The notes below the pieces were generated by a model. That model saw only the letters and a list, made by a program, of their open reading frames with translations, searched no databases and was not told the origin of the DNA. This document shows, piece after piece, positions 42,996 to 51,175 of a DNA stretch of 64,000 bases. Numbering within the stretch: position 1 is the first letter of the stretch; the number at the start of each line of letters is the position of its first letter. The position numbers and the translations under genes were made by a program. Source of the stretch: Flavobacteriales bacterium (GTDB lineage: Bacteria; Bacteroidota; Bacteroidia; Flavobacteriales_F; PHOS-HE28); the NCBI GenBank assembly GCA_016705955.1, contig JADJKO010000001.1:558001-622000 (forward strand), read 5' to 3'.

Positions 42996-43951
42996 TTCCC
43001 ATGGACGACCTTTCGTCAAAGCAATTCCTGTTCATTGTGGGAGCGCCGCGGAGCGGAACGACCTGGTTGTTTGAAATGCTATCGGAGCACCCTTCGGTCG
43101 TTTCGTTGAAAAAGGAACTGACCCTGTTCTCCAGCTATCTCGCCGCACCTGCGAAGCGCTTTGAGGACGAGGTCCAGCGGTATGAAAAGCACAATTGGAG
43201 GCAAGGTCTGTCGCTGCTTTATGACCGAGCGGATTTTGAACGCGGCATGAGGTCGATCGTGAACGATGTCTATTCGCGTGTGCTTGACCTGAAACCGCAA
43301 GCCACGCACATACTCGACAAGCATCCGGGGTATGCCCAGCACTTACTGCTCATGGACCGGCTAGTGCCGAATTGCCGGTTCATCCACATCATTCGTGATG
43401 GTCGTGAAGTGGCCGTGAGCATGATGCGGGCCAAGCGGACCATGAATTTCGGGGCCGGGGAGGTGAAGGGGGCCGCAACGGATTGGGCAACCCATGTAAG
43501 GGCGGCCATGCAAGCGGGTAAAAAGCTCGGTGCCGATCGGTATCATGAGGTCCGCTATGAGGATCTGATGTCGGGAACAACTGAACATCTGGAAGAGATC
43601 TTCCGCTTTGCCGGCCTCCCGGTGGAGCACGAACAGGTCAATGCCATTGCTTCAGAGAACCAGGCGTCGAAAAAACTCGTGAGCCGCGGGGATCCGTCCT
43701 TGAAGGCCTTGCGGAACGTGCCGGGCGGTATCTGGAAGAACAAACTTGCCTTGGAAGAGCGTTATCTCTTGGACCGGTACGTGGGCGACCTACTGTGTGA
43801 ACTGGGATACGCCGAACAGGGGTGGTGGGCCTTGAGCATTCTCGATCGCGTACGTATGTCCGTGTATCCTTTGCGGGTCAAGGCTGGTGAGAGCCTTCGG
43901 GCATTGCTGCGGATCTGGTCCTCGCCGATCGCTGGACCTCCACGGCGGTGA
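42992..43951 (+). CDS. Sulfotransferase (PAPS-dependent)
   Basis: 319 residues. The PAPS 5'-phosphosulfate loop GAPRSGTTWL is at 17-26 and the 3'-phosphate-binding IHIIRDGREVAVS near residue 130-142; LEERYLLDRYVGDLLCELGY near the end is typical. It should sulfate the exported glycan or a lipid. The last 30 residues (VYPLRVKAGESLRALLRIW on) lie in a boundary sequence that is repeated twice downstream. Starts within the wzt stop. Confidence 0.9.
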   Translation: MIPMDDLSSKQFLFIVGAPRSGTTWLFEMLSEHPSVVSLKKELTLFSSYLAAPAKRFEDEVQRYEKHNWRQGLSLLYDRADFERGMRSIVNDVYSRVLDLKPQATHILDKHPGYAQHLLLMDRLVPNCRFIHIIRDGREVAVSMMRAKRTMNFGAGEVKGAATDWATHVRAAMQAGKKLGADRYHEVRYEDLMSGTTEHLEEIFRFAGLPVEHEQVNAIASENQASKKLVSRGDPSLKALRNVPGGIWKNKLALEERYLLDRYVGDLLCELGYAEQGWWALSILDRVRMSVYPLRVKAGESLRALLRIWSSPIAGPPRR

Positions 43952-44064
43952 TGCACCAGTTCACCGGGGTAGCTTGCCGCCCGCATAAGCCGGTGCATTC
44001 CGCAGTACGCGCTCCTCCTGAACCACGCACCGATCCACGTCACCAGGACCTTCCTGCCGCCACG
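43861..44064 (+). repeat. Boundary repeat copy A (sulfotransferase tail plus dead aminotransferase 5' end)
   Basis: About 204 bp. It covers the 3' end of the sulfotransferase gene, the ACCGGGGTAGCTTGCCGCC-type linker, and CTGAACCACGCACCGATCC... through CCTGCCGCCACG, which is the aminotransferase 5' end with its ATG changed to CTG and followed by unrelated sequence. It is clearly homologous to copy C (45585-45794), which carries the intact gene start, and to copy B. Confidence 0.85.
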
Positions 44065-44196
44065 TGCCGCGCCACTTTCCACCATCCGCTTCCAGTGCAT
44101 TGCATTGGACCCTACTTGGTGAAGAACGGTCGTTCCAAGGTTGATGAAGCGCGCAGCAGAGGGCCGACGTAGGCACTTCTTGGAGCCTTTCTTCGA

Positions 44197-44376
44197 TCAG
44201 GTCGAGCGCCTCTTCAAGGATCGATCGACACATTCGGAACAACAGACCCGGGCATGGTAGTCGTTGTTCAGGATCTTGCTGATGGTACACGGGTCCATAT
44301 GCACCAGGGCGGCCAGCTTGTAACCCCGGAGGCCCAAGGCATCCATGGCCGCCCGCACCTTCTCCCCATCAAGCAT
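44197..44376 (-). CDS. Small XRE-like helix-turn-helix protein, probably frameshifted
   Basis: 59 residues. KVRAAMDALGL, YKLAALVHM and DPCTISKILNN form the helix pattern of a Cro/XRE-type DNA-binding fold, then HARVCCSECVDRSLKRRST and a stop. In the next frame the sequence continues coding-like (SILEEALDLIEERLQEVPT), so a base may be missing near 44215 and the protein may be about 90-100 residues. Directly upstream, on its 5' side, is the 22-unit repeat array, which could hold its operators. The in-frame extension through the array is taken as non-coding. Confidence 0.5.
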   Translation of the reverse strand: MLDGEKVRAAMDALGLRGYKLAALVHMDPCTISKILNNDYHARVCCSECVDRSLKRRST

Positions 44377-44420
44377 GGGCCGGGGCGGGGATGTGGGCCG
44401 GGACCGCCTTCCCAAGGGGA

Positions 44421-44882
44421 CGTGACGTAATGATGTTGCGCCGTGACGTAATGATGTTGCGCCGTGACGTAATGATGTCGAGCCGTGACGTAATGATGTC
44501 GAGCCGTGACGTAATGATGTTGCGCCGTGACGTAATGATGTCGAGCCGTGACATAATGATGTCGAGCCGTGACGTAATGATGTCGAGCCGTGACGTAATG
44601 ATGTCGAGCCGTGACGTAATGATGTCGAGCCGTGACGTAATGATGTCGAGCCGTGACGTAATGATGTCGAGCCGTGACGTAATGATGTCGAGCCGTGACG
44701 TAATGATGTCGAGCCGTGACATAATGATGTCGAGCCGTGACGTGATGATGTCGAGCCGTGACGTAATGATGTCGAGCCGTGACGTGATGATGTTGAGCCG
44801 TGACGTGATGATGTCGAGCCGTGACGTGATGATGTCGAGCCGTGACGTAATGATGTCGAGCCGTGACATAATGATGGTGCGC
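44421..44882 (+). repeat. Tandem array 1: 22 contiguous units of 21 bp
   Basis: Units start every 21 bp from 44421 to 44862 without gaps. Each begins CGTGAC and continues GTAATGATGT, then CGAGC. Twelve of the 22 units are identical; the others vary mainly at positions 7, 9 and 16-19 of the unit (for example TTGCGC endings in units 1, 2 and 5). Each unit holds the imperfect dyad GAC-N8-GTC, and across unit borders GTC-N7-GAC. There are no spacers, so it is not a CRISPR. High homogeneity suggests recent expansion. Confidence 0.97.
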
Positions 44883-44941
44883 CAGTTGAGCAGGGGGTTG
44901 GCCCATTGCTCGGCTTGGCCGGGAATGAACCCGCGGACTTG

Positions 44942-45109
44942 CCCTGTATACATTGCGGGTCAAGGCTGGTGAGACCATTCGGGCATTGGCGCAGGTCCGG
45001 CCCTCGCCGATCGCTGGACCTCCGCAGAGGTGCCGCATCGGACCCACCGGGGTATCTTGCCGCCCGCATAAGCCGCTTCGCAGCGCCCTCCTGACCACCA
45101 CCATCCACC
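44942..45109 (+). repeat. Boundary repeat copy B
   Basis: Degenerate copy of the boundary sequence: GTATACATTGCGGGTCAAGG through CCTCGCCGATCGCTGGACC and ACCGGGGTATCTTGCCGCC, ending in a worn-down aminotransferase 5' end (CTCCTGACCACCACCATCC). It also shares about 30 bp just before this with copy C (CTTGGC-GG-AA...), placing each of B and C right after a tandem array. Confidence 0.8.
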
Positions 45110-45169
45110 CCACAAGGCCAAGGTCTCGCGGACTTTGTTGAATCGGACGTGAGTCCTGGGACTTGGGCT

Positions 45170-45565
45170 GAGGTCTGGCGGACTTGGGTTGAGGCCTGAC
45201 GGCCGGGTTGAGGTTTGGCGGACTTGGGTTGAGGTTTGACGGACATGGCTCCAGGTCTGCGGACTTGGGTTGAGGTTTGACGGACTTGGGTTGAGGTCTG
45301 GCGGACTTGGGTTGAGGTCTGGCGGACTTGGGTTGAGGTCTGGCGGACTTGGGTTGAGGTTTGACGGACTTGGGTTGAGGTCTAGCGGACTTGGGTCGAG
45401 GTCTGGTGGACTTGGGTTGAGGTCTGGCGGACTTGGGTTGAGGTCTGGCGGACTTGGGTTGAGGTCTGGCGGACTTGGGTTGAGGTCTGGCGGACTTGGG
45501 TCGAGGTTTGACGCTGCGCCTGGGTGAGCTGGTGGACTTGGGTCGAGGTTTGACGGACTTGGCTG
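45170..45565 (+). repeat. Tandem array 2: about 19 units of 21 bp, unrelated sequence
   Basis: Units begin GAGGTCTGGCGG and end ACTTGGGTT, starting at 45170, 45210, 45231, 45272, 45293 and then every 21 bp to 45545. Two units are short (19 and 20 bp) and the first and last few are degenerate; two further worn units precede 45170. No similarity to array 1 beyond the 21-bp period and GTC/GAC half-sites. A Lys-Ser-Ala-Arg-Pro-Gln-Pro reading on the minus strand is a by-product of the period. Confidence 0.95.
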
Positions 45566-45584
45566 GAAAGCCATGGACCCTGCC

Positions 45585-45794
45585 CGGTAGGACATCCTTT
45601 CCGGGCCAATGCCGGTGAGACCGTACGGACCGTGCTGCGGATCCGGCCCTCGCCGATCGCTGGACCTCCGCAGAGGTGCCGCATCGGACCCACCGGGGTA
45701 TCTTGCCGCCCGCATAAGCCGGTGCATTCCGCCGTAGGCGCTCCTCCATGAACCACGCACCGATCCACGTTACCCGGACCTTCCTGCCGCCACG
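45585..45794 (+). repeat. Boundary repeat copy C (leads into the intact aminotransferase)
   Basis: About 210 bp homologous to copy A. In the tail frame it reads HPFRANAGETVRTVLRIRP, matching the sulfotransferase C-terminus in copy A, but without an upstream gene. It includes the linker and the intact start and first codons of the aminotransferase gene at 45748. Confidence 0.85.
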
Positions 45795-46854
45795 GGAGGA
45801 GTACCTCCACTGGCTGGACAAGGCCTACAGCAGCCATGTGCTCACGAACAACGGCCCCATCCACCGGGAGTTGGAAGAAACCCTGCGTGCCCGTTTCGAT
45901 GTGCCCCATTTGCGCCTGATGGCCAACGGCACCTTGGCCCTGCAATTGGCGATCCGTGCCTTGGGCATCACCGGCAAGGTGATCACCACGCCGTTCAGCT
46001 ACGTGGCCACCACCAGCGCCATCCTCTGGGAAGGCTGCACACCGGTCTTCGTGGACATCGACCCGAAGACCTGCTGCATCGATCCGAACTTGATCGAAGC
46101 CGCCATCACACCGGATACCTCAGCGATCCTGGCCACGCACGTCTATGGCATTCCCTGCGATGTGGAGGCCATCGATGCCATCGCCAAGAAGCACGGGTTG
46201 AAGGTGATCTACGATGCCGCCCATGCCTTCGATGTGGAATACAAAGGCAAGAGCATCCTGGCGTACGGGGATGCCAGCACGCTCAGTTTCCACGCCACCA
46301 AGCTCTTCCACACCGTGGAGGGTGGCGCGGTGATCCTGCACGACGAAGAGGCGGATAAGCGGCTGCGCTTGCTGCGCAGCTTCGGGCATGTTGGCGACGA
46401 GCACTTCTCGCTGGGGATGAACGCGAAGATGAGCGAGGTGCATGCGGCCATGGGCATGGCGGTATTGCCGCACATGGAGAAGAACAATACCGAACGTGCG
46501 CGGTTGTGCGCAACCTATGATGCGCATGTACGACCGCTACCGATCATGCGGCCTGAAGTACCAGCCGGAACTACGCACAATCACGCCTATTACCCTGTGG
46601 CCATGGCGAATGGGAAAGTGCGTGAGGAACTGAAGGAGCACATGGCGCGGCAGGGTGTGTTCACGCGCCGGTACTTCTATCCTTCTCTTGATGCGCTTCC
46701 TTATGTCGTTTCGGCGCCATGCGTACAAAGCCGCGACCAAGCGGACCGGGTCTTGTGCCTCCCGCTGTTCAACGGCATGAGCGAGGAACAGGTGAAGCGG
46801 GTGGTCCTGGCCTTGAGGGCATTCTTCAACGGGCCTGTTCCCGCCGAGAACTAA
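45748..46854 (+). CDS. Nucleotide-sugar aminotransferase (DegT/DnrJ/EryC1/StrS family)
   Basis: 368-residue PLP enzyme that aminates a dTDP- or UDP-keto-sugar (VioA/FdtB-like group). The PLP lysine is Lys185 in SFHATKLFHTVEGGAV; TPFSYVATTSAI (81-92), VYDAAHAFDV-like segment (154-163) and HNHAYYPV are conserved. The exact sugar position is not predictable. Its 5' end was duplicated in copies A and B of the boundary repeat. The WbqC-like gene follows 11 bp later. Confidence 0.9.
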   Translation: MNHAPIHVTRTFLPPREEYLHWLDKAYSSHVLTNNGPIHRELEETLRARFDVPHLRLMANGTLALQLAIRALGITGKVITTPFSYVATTSAILWEGCTPVFVDIDPKTCCIDPNLIEAAITPDTSAILATHVYGIPCDVEAIDAIAKKHGLKVIYDAAHAFDVEYKGKSILAYGDASTLSFHATKLFHTVEGGAVILHDEEADKRLRLLRSFGHVGDEHFSLGMNAKMSEVHAAMGMAVLPHMEKNNTERARLCATYDAHVRPLPIMRPEVPAGTTHNHAYYPVAMANGKVREELKEHMARQGVFTRRYFYPSLDALPYVVSAPCVQSRDQADRVLCLPLFNGMSEEQVKRVVLALRAFFNGPVPAEN

Positions 46855-46865
46855 GCTGATACGTC

Positions 46866-47588
46866 ATGAAGATAGCCATCATGCAGCCCTATTTCCTGCC
46901 ATATATCGGCTATTTTCAGTTGATGAATGCCGTGGATGCGTTCGTTGTCTATGACAATATCGAGTATACCAAGAAGGGATGGATCAACAGGAATCGGATC
47001 CTGCTGAATGGCGAGCCGACCTATATATCCCTCCCATTAAGGAAGAGCCCCGACCATGACCATGTGCGAGACAAGTTCATAGCTGAGGATTTCCACGAAC
47101 GGGACCGGGCCAAGCTGATGCGGAGGATCGAAGGTGAATACCGGAAGGCGCCCTGCTATGAATACGTGCATGAGTGGTTGGATCAGATGCTGGAAGCCGG
47201 GACCGGGAACCTGTTCGACTTTCTTCTTCATTCCCTACGAATGGTCAAGGAAAGACTTGAGATAGGAACTCCAATGATCTTGTCATCCACAATAGACTGT
47301 GACCACACCTTGAAGGGAGCGGACCGGGTGTTGTCCATTTGCAAGGCCCTCGGTGCTACCGGGTACCTGAACCCGCAAGGGGGCGTGGGCATCTATGATC
47401 CCGAACGATTCCGTGCCAATGGGGTCGACCTATCATTCCTGTTCGCCCATTCCACTTCATATGATCAGTTCAAAGAGCCCTTTGTCCCATGGTTATCGAT
47501 ACTGGATGTGATGATGTTCAATCCAGTGGAGCACATCAGGGAAATGTTGCTCAACTATGATCTGGATAGGCCCGACCAGTCCGAGTGA
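46866..47588 (+). CDS. WbqC-like family protein
   Basis: 240 residues starting MKIAIMQPYFLPYIGYFQLM, with DNIEYTKKGWINRNRIL, PLRKSPDHD and the C-terminal WLSILDVMMFNPVEHIREML. WbqC-like proteins occur in O-antigen and capsule loci, often beside sugar aminotransferases as here; a formyl- or acyl-transfer role has been suggested for relatives but is not certain. A broken remnant of a second WbqC-like gene lies at 49802-49950. The 149 bp that follow hold no clear gene. Confidence 0.87.
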   Translation: MKIAIMQPYFLPYIGYFQLMNAVDAFVVYDNIEYTKKGWINRNRILLNGEPTYISLPLRKSPDHDHVRDKFIAEDFHERDRAKLMRRIEGEYRKAPCYEYVHEWLDQMLEAGTGNLFDFLLHSLRMVKERLEIGTPMILSSTIDCDHTLKGADRVLSICKALGATGYLNPQGGVGIYDPERFRANGVDLSFLFAHSTSYDQFKEPFVPWLSILDVMMFNPVEHIREMLLNYDLDRPDQSE

Positions 47589-47737
47589 GGACTGCTGCTA
47601 TCCGGGTGATGCATTCAACACGGCGAACAAACCGTCCGCCATCGGTTCCGGATCGGTAAAGGCAGATGAGGTGGTCGATCGGGAACCGACCAATACATAG
47701 CGGCCCCCTGTGCGGGACGGTCAAGCACGAGTTTCCA

Positions 47738-48745
47738 TCACACCGCCTTGGCCAGCTTGCCGAGCAGCAGAGCCGCCCGCTCTTCCAATTCCTCTGGAAC
47801 GGGTTTCTCACTGATCTCAAAAGAAGCAGGACCCGTGTACTTCGCCTTGATCCCAAGCCGGGTCCACAGCTTATCGACTATTTCACGCGGAGCACGACAG
47901 AGGTCCGCATAGGAAACCCGTTGGACATCCTCTCCCGGCAGGGTCGCCGCTATGTTCCACGGCCTGCTCCGTATACCAGACCTGGGCGACCACTTGTTCC
48001 CAAGGCGGCGGATCCATGATGGCCGCATACGCACCGGGCTTATAGGAATACCACATCGACTCGCTGCCTTGGTGCGCCTCCCGCGCCTTGAGTAAGGACA
48101 TCGCATTGTGCAGGATGTCGCGATGGTTGAATAGGAAGATGCTGCGCGGGGAAGATCGAATCGCAGGAGCGGGATATGCCAGTTCAACTCCATCGCCTTC
48201 ATGATGACAGGCTTGCCGGACCGGAATTCGATGGCGGCAAGGTCCCTCACCAACTCCCGCTTTTGTGCGGCATCCGGCGATCTCACCAGTTCGGATTGGA
48301 GCTCGCCGAACTTGAAATATTTGCGCCAGAGGTAATTGAACTCGTGCGGTGAGGCCGCCCCTCGCGACTTGCCCAACACGCTGTTGAAGGCCAAGGGGTC
48401 CTTTACCGGAAAGATCTCGCCCTTGCTGTCCAGATCATACAGGATGCGATGCACGATCGCCCCGATGTATGGGTCCTCATAGAACCGGGAGATGATATTC
48501 GTCGGATAGGTGAGCTCTCCGGTCGCCGCCAATGATTGTAGCAATATGGTACTTCCTGCACGCGCACATCCGACAATGAACACGACCGGCCTTTCAGGAA
48601 CAGTTGGAGCGTCGATCCGACCACGGCCTTCGGCCATGTATGTATTCAGCGCACGCAACAGCTCCTCCAACTGCGGATCACGGCGGTGCTCCGGGCTGCG
48701 CTCCCCCGATCCCCATGTGTTTCCTTGGGGAATTTCCTGTTCCAT
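47738..48745 (-). pseudogene. Sulfotransferase with two compensating frameshifts
   Basis: 335-residue open frame. N-terminal PAPS-type loop FIVGCARAGSTILLQSL and C-terminal VSYADLCRAPREIVDKLW are normal. The middle (48146-47947, about 66 residues) is nonsense in this frame but reads coding-like in another: SIFLFNHRDILHNAMSLLKA, MWYSYKPGAYAAIM, QVVAQVWYTEQAVEHS. Two extra bases near 48146 (CGCGC) and one near 47947 would explain it, keeping the whole frame open. The protein as written would be inactive in its centre. ATG at 48745 preferred over the GTG at 48751. Confidence 0.75.
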
Positions 48746-48777
48746 GATCACTTATGGGTTGGTCAGTGGTGGCGTTT

Positions 48778-49805
48778 TCAGAACCGATGGATATCCCGGT
48801 CTTTGCTCCTTGATACGATCACGGTCCCCGCCTGATCTGGTGCGATGGGATCACCCTGGCCGCTAATGATGTGTTGGACCAAGGGCATCAACTCTTCCGG
48901 TGTATAGCGGTGATCCACGGGCAAAGGAAGCATGTCCGCACCCAGCCGCTTCTCGATCTCAAATCCGGTGTTGCTCCTTGTCACGACATCGGGCCAAAAG
49001 TGGGGAATGAAGAACCCCCGCTTTTGCAGGTGCAGAAGGGTCCATGGGCCTTTTCGGCAGGAATGGATAGCAGAAGGGCACTGCCTTGGGAGCTAAAGTA
49101 AGTTTGAGGCTATCAAAATGTCCGAGACTTTCGGCCAGGAACTCAAAATTCAACCGCCTACGGGCTTTGGTGGAAGCCATGTCAACACCTCGTAACAGGC
49201 CCTCGCTTACCGAACTCATCCGGTGAATAGCGCATGGCAAGGAAGCCTCATAGCGCTGGTAGGCCGCATATGCCTCTTGCTGAAACCCCATGGACCGTAA
49301 CATGCCATGATCCATGCTGATCGCGGTGAACCGTGGAGCGTTCAAATCGATGGAATACGGAGCGAAGAGGTATGCGCCGTCAGGGACGCCAAAATACTTC
49401 CGTGCCGAGGTGAATGACCAATGGGCGTAGTGGATGCCATGAAAGAAGTCGTGGGTATCATCAATGATCAAGCGATCCCCGAAATGATGCTTCAGCCGTT
49501 CGGTCAGGTCACCACATAGACCGAAGTAGTTGGTCCAAAGGAAATATTCATCACTCCCCAACTGAGGTAGCGAAATAGGCTCCAGAGCTTCATTGAGCGC
49601 ATAGAACTGTGTGCTCACATTCAGTTGCTTGAACGGTTCCAGTGTGGCATTGCAGGTGTAGTAAGGCACATGGACCAATACTGGTTTCAACTCACTGAGA
49701 TCACCATAAGGCAGGCCCGGCCTGTGGAGAGGCCATGGCATCCGGATGCGGGGAAGCACCATCATGCGGCAGCTCCAACTCGAAAAATCCTCCTAACGGC
49801 TTCAT
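48778..49805 (-). pseudogene. DegT-fold PLP aminotransferase-like gene with at least three frameshifts
   Basis: Resembles PLP-dependent proteins of lipopolysaccharide loci that start GGFFELELP. The pieces are MKPLGGFFELELPHDG (start 49805), then STGRACLMVI and LSELKPVLVHVPYYTCN in two further frames (missing bases near 49737 and 49700). The long frame with WSFTSARKYFGVPDGAYLF continues to about 49035. After an extra base the end is KRGFFIPHFWPDVVTRSNT through a stop at 48778. The full product would have about 340 residues. Confidence 0.75.
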
Positions 49806-49950
49806 GCCTGTTCTTGGATCGTGATCACATCGATGATGCCGTACCAATTCATGCCGTGCCACGATGGACCGGATGGCCGCTGGGCCGTTGAACATCAACA
49901 CGTCGATGACCGAAAGCGCTGGATCGAATGCATGGGAGGCAGCAAAGCTA
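49802..49950 (-). pseudogene. C-terminal remnant of a second WbqC-like gene
   Basis: In one minus-strand frame a short stretch reads FAASHAFDPALSVIDVLMFN followed by GPAAIRSIVAR, which aligns with the C-terminus of the intact WbqC-like protein (WLSILDVMMFNPVEHIREML). A second frame then gives HGMNWYGIIDVITIQEQA and a stop that overlaps the next gene's ATG (ATGA at 49802-49805). A stop lies just upstream of the fragment. The rest of the gap to 50086 has no recognisable gene. Confidence 0.6.
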
Positions 49951-50086
49951 CCCGGATCACCTCAGGGATCAGTGCATGGCTTCATCGCTTTCCATTGGGC
50001 GGCAGGACCAGAGATGCATCACCATGGAAAGGTGATCTTGGCGCATGCGTGGCACACGATGTTCATGCGTATAATTCCGCAGGTCA

Positions 50087-51174
50087 ATGAACGGATATGG
50101 TACCAAGAGGAAAGCCCTCCTTCACATCGGTTGGCCAAAGACGGGTACGACCACGCTCCAGAACCATGTGTTCAAGACGGTAACGGGGTACCGCTATTTG
50201 ACCAAAGTGTCTTTTGATGCGGAAAAAGAAAGGCACTTCTGGGAGTTGGTCTATCATGTGTGCTATGCGAGTGCTGAAAAATTCGGATCGATGAATGGGC
50301 GGGTATTCGAAGACCATCTCAAATTTGAACAAGAACTCTTCGGCGATGTGGATGAGTCGGTGCCCTTCATCCTCTCTGAAGAGGGTTTCCTATCGTCACT
50401 CTTGAAGCCATCGATCCATCAGCATCATGGCTATTCCACGGCTTCATTGCGGCAGTTGGTCGATCGGCTCGAAGTTGGAGGAGTATTGGAACGTTTCGTT
50501 CGATATCCTGATCACCGAGCGTGAGCCACTCGAACTGCTGCATGCGTACTATGCTCAGATGTACCACATCCTAAGCAATGTGAGCGGACTATCGACCTTC
50601 AAGGACTACATCCAAGCTGGCGTTTCCAACGAGCCAAGCAAGGATCTCGGATTCCGGTATTTGAAACCCGGAGTGGTCACGAAAGCCTTTGTGGATGGCT
50701 TTGGTGCCGAGCGGGTTTTCACCATCCCGATGAAGGAGTTGTTCGAGCCGGGGTGCGTGCGGCTTGGCTTGTGGCATCCCTTCCTTAAGCGATGTGCCCA
50801 CCGGATCACAAGAGCGCGAGAACAGCCGTTCCGTGGGGAAGGATACCAAGATCACCCACCGAAGGCCCATCTGGGTGAAGAGGAAGCCGTTCAAGCTCCG
50901 TCCTTTCCTGTGGGGGGTCAAGAACATGTACATGGTCCGGCACGCAACGCATGAGAAGTTGGAGGTCATGGTGAAGATGACGCCGGAGGATAAGCAGTGC
51001 CTCGAAGACTTTTCTCTCGGGCAACCGGTGAGCGCGGGTAGTGGGCCATGGGAAACCGTGCGCACACCTCGGTATACCGCGCTCCCGACCTCATGGCCCC
51101 CCACAAGCAGGGGGCTTGTTGCAAGCGGCGCGCGAACATGGCGATGGATGGATAAGCCCGATATTCGCGGTTGA
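50087..51174 (+). pseudogene. Sulfotransferase-like gene with two or more frameshifts
   Basis: Frame 1 (50087-about 50475) has the PAPS loop ALLHIGWPKTGTTTLQNHVF and FILSEEGFLSSLL. Frame 2 (about 50475-50784) continues EEYWNVSFDILITEREPLEL and VFTIPMKELF. Frame 3 (about 50784 on) reads SDVPTGSQERENSRS and LRPFLWGVKNMYMVRHATHE. Each switch fits one extra base. The true end is unclear, between about 51020 and 51174. A functional protein would need both corrections. Confidence 0.72.
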
Positions 51175-51175
51175 A

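Noticed and set aside
44421..44882. CRISPR array
   Set aside because: Units are contiguous with no variable spacers, and no cas genes are present.
44197..45246. Long minus-strand frame that would give a protein with Gly-Ser-Thr-Ser-Leu-Arg-His repeats fused to the HTH
   Set aside because: Both arrays have a 21-bp period, so any frame without a stop in one unit stays open through all of them. The HTH has a good internal ATG at 44376, and the repeats read equally open in other frames.
44268..45821. 517-codon minus-strand frame across both arrays
   Set aside because: Same artefact of the period; its ends read as nonsense versions of the boundary repeats and neighbouring gene.
47589..47737. Possible coding-like minus-strand stretch after the WbqC-like gene
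   Set aside because: A short frame has reasonable residues, but no start, homology or context supports a gene.
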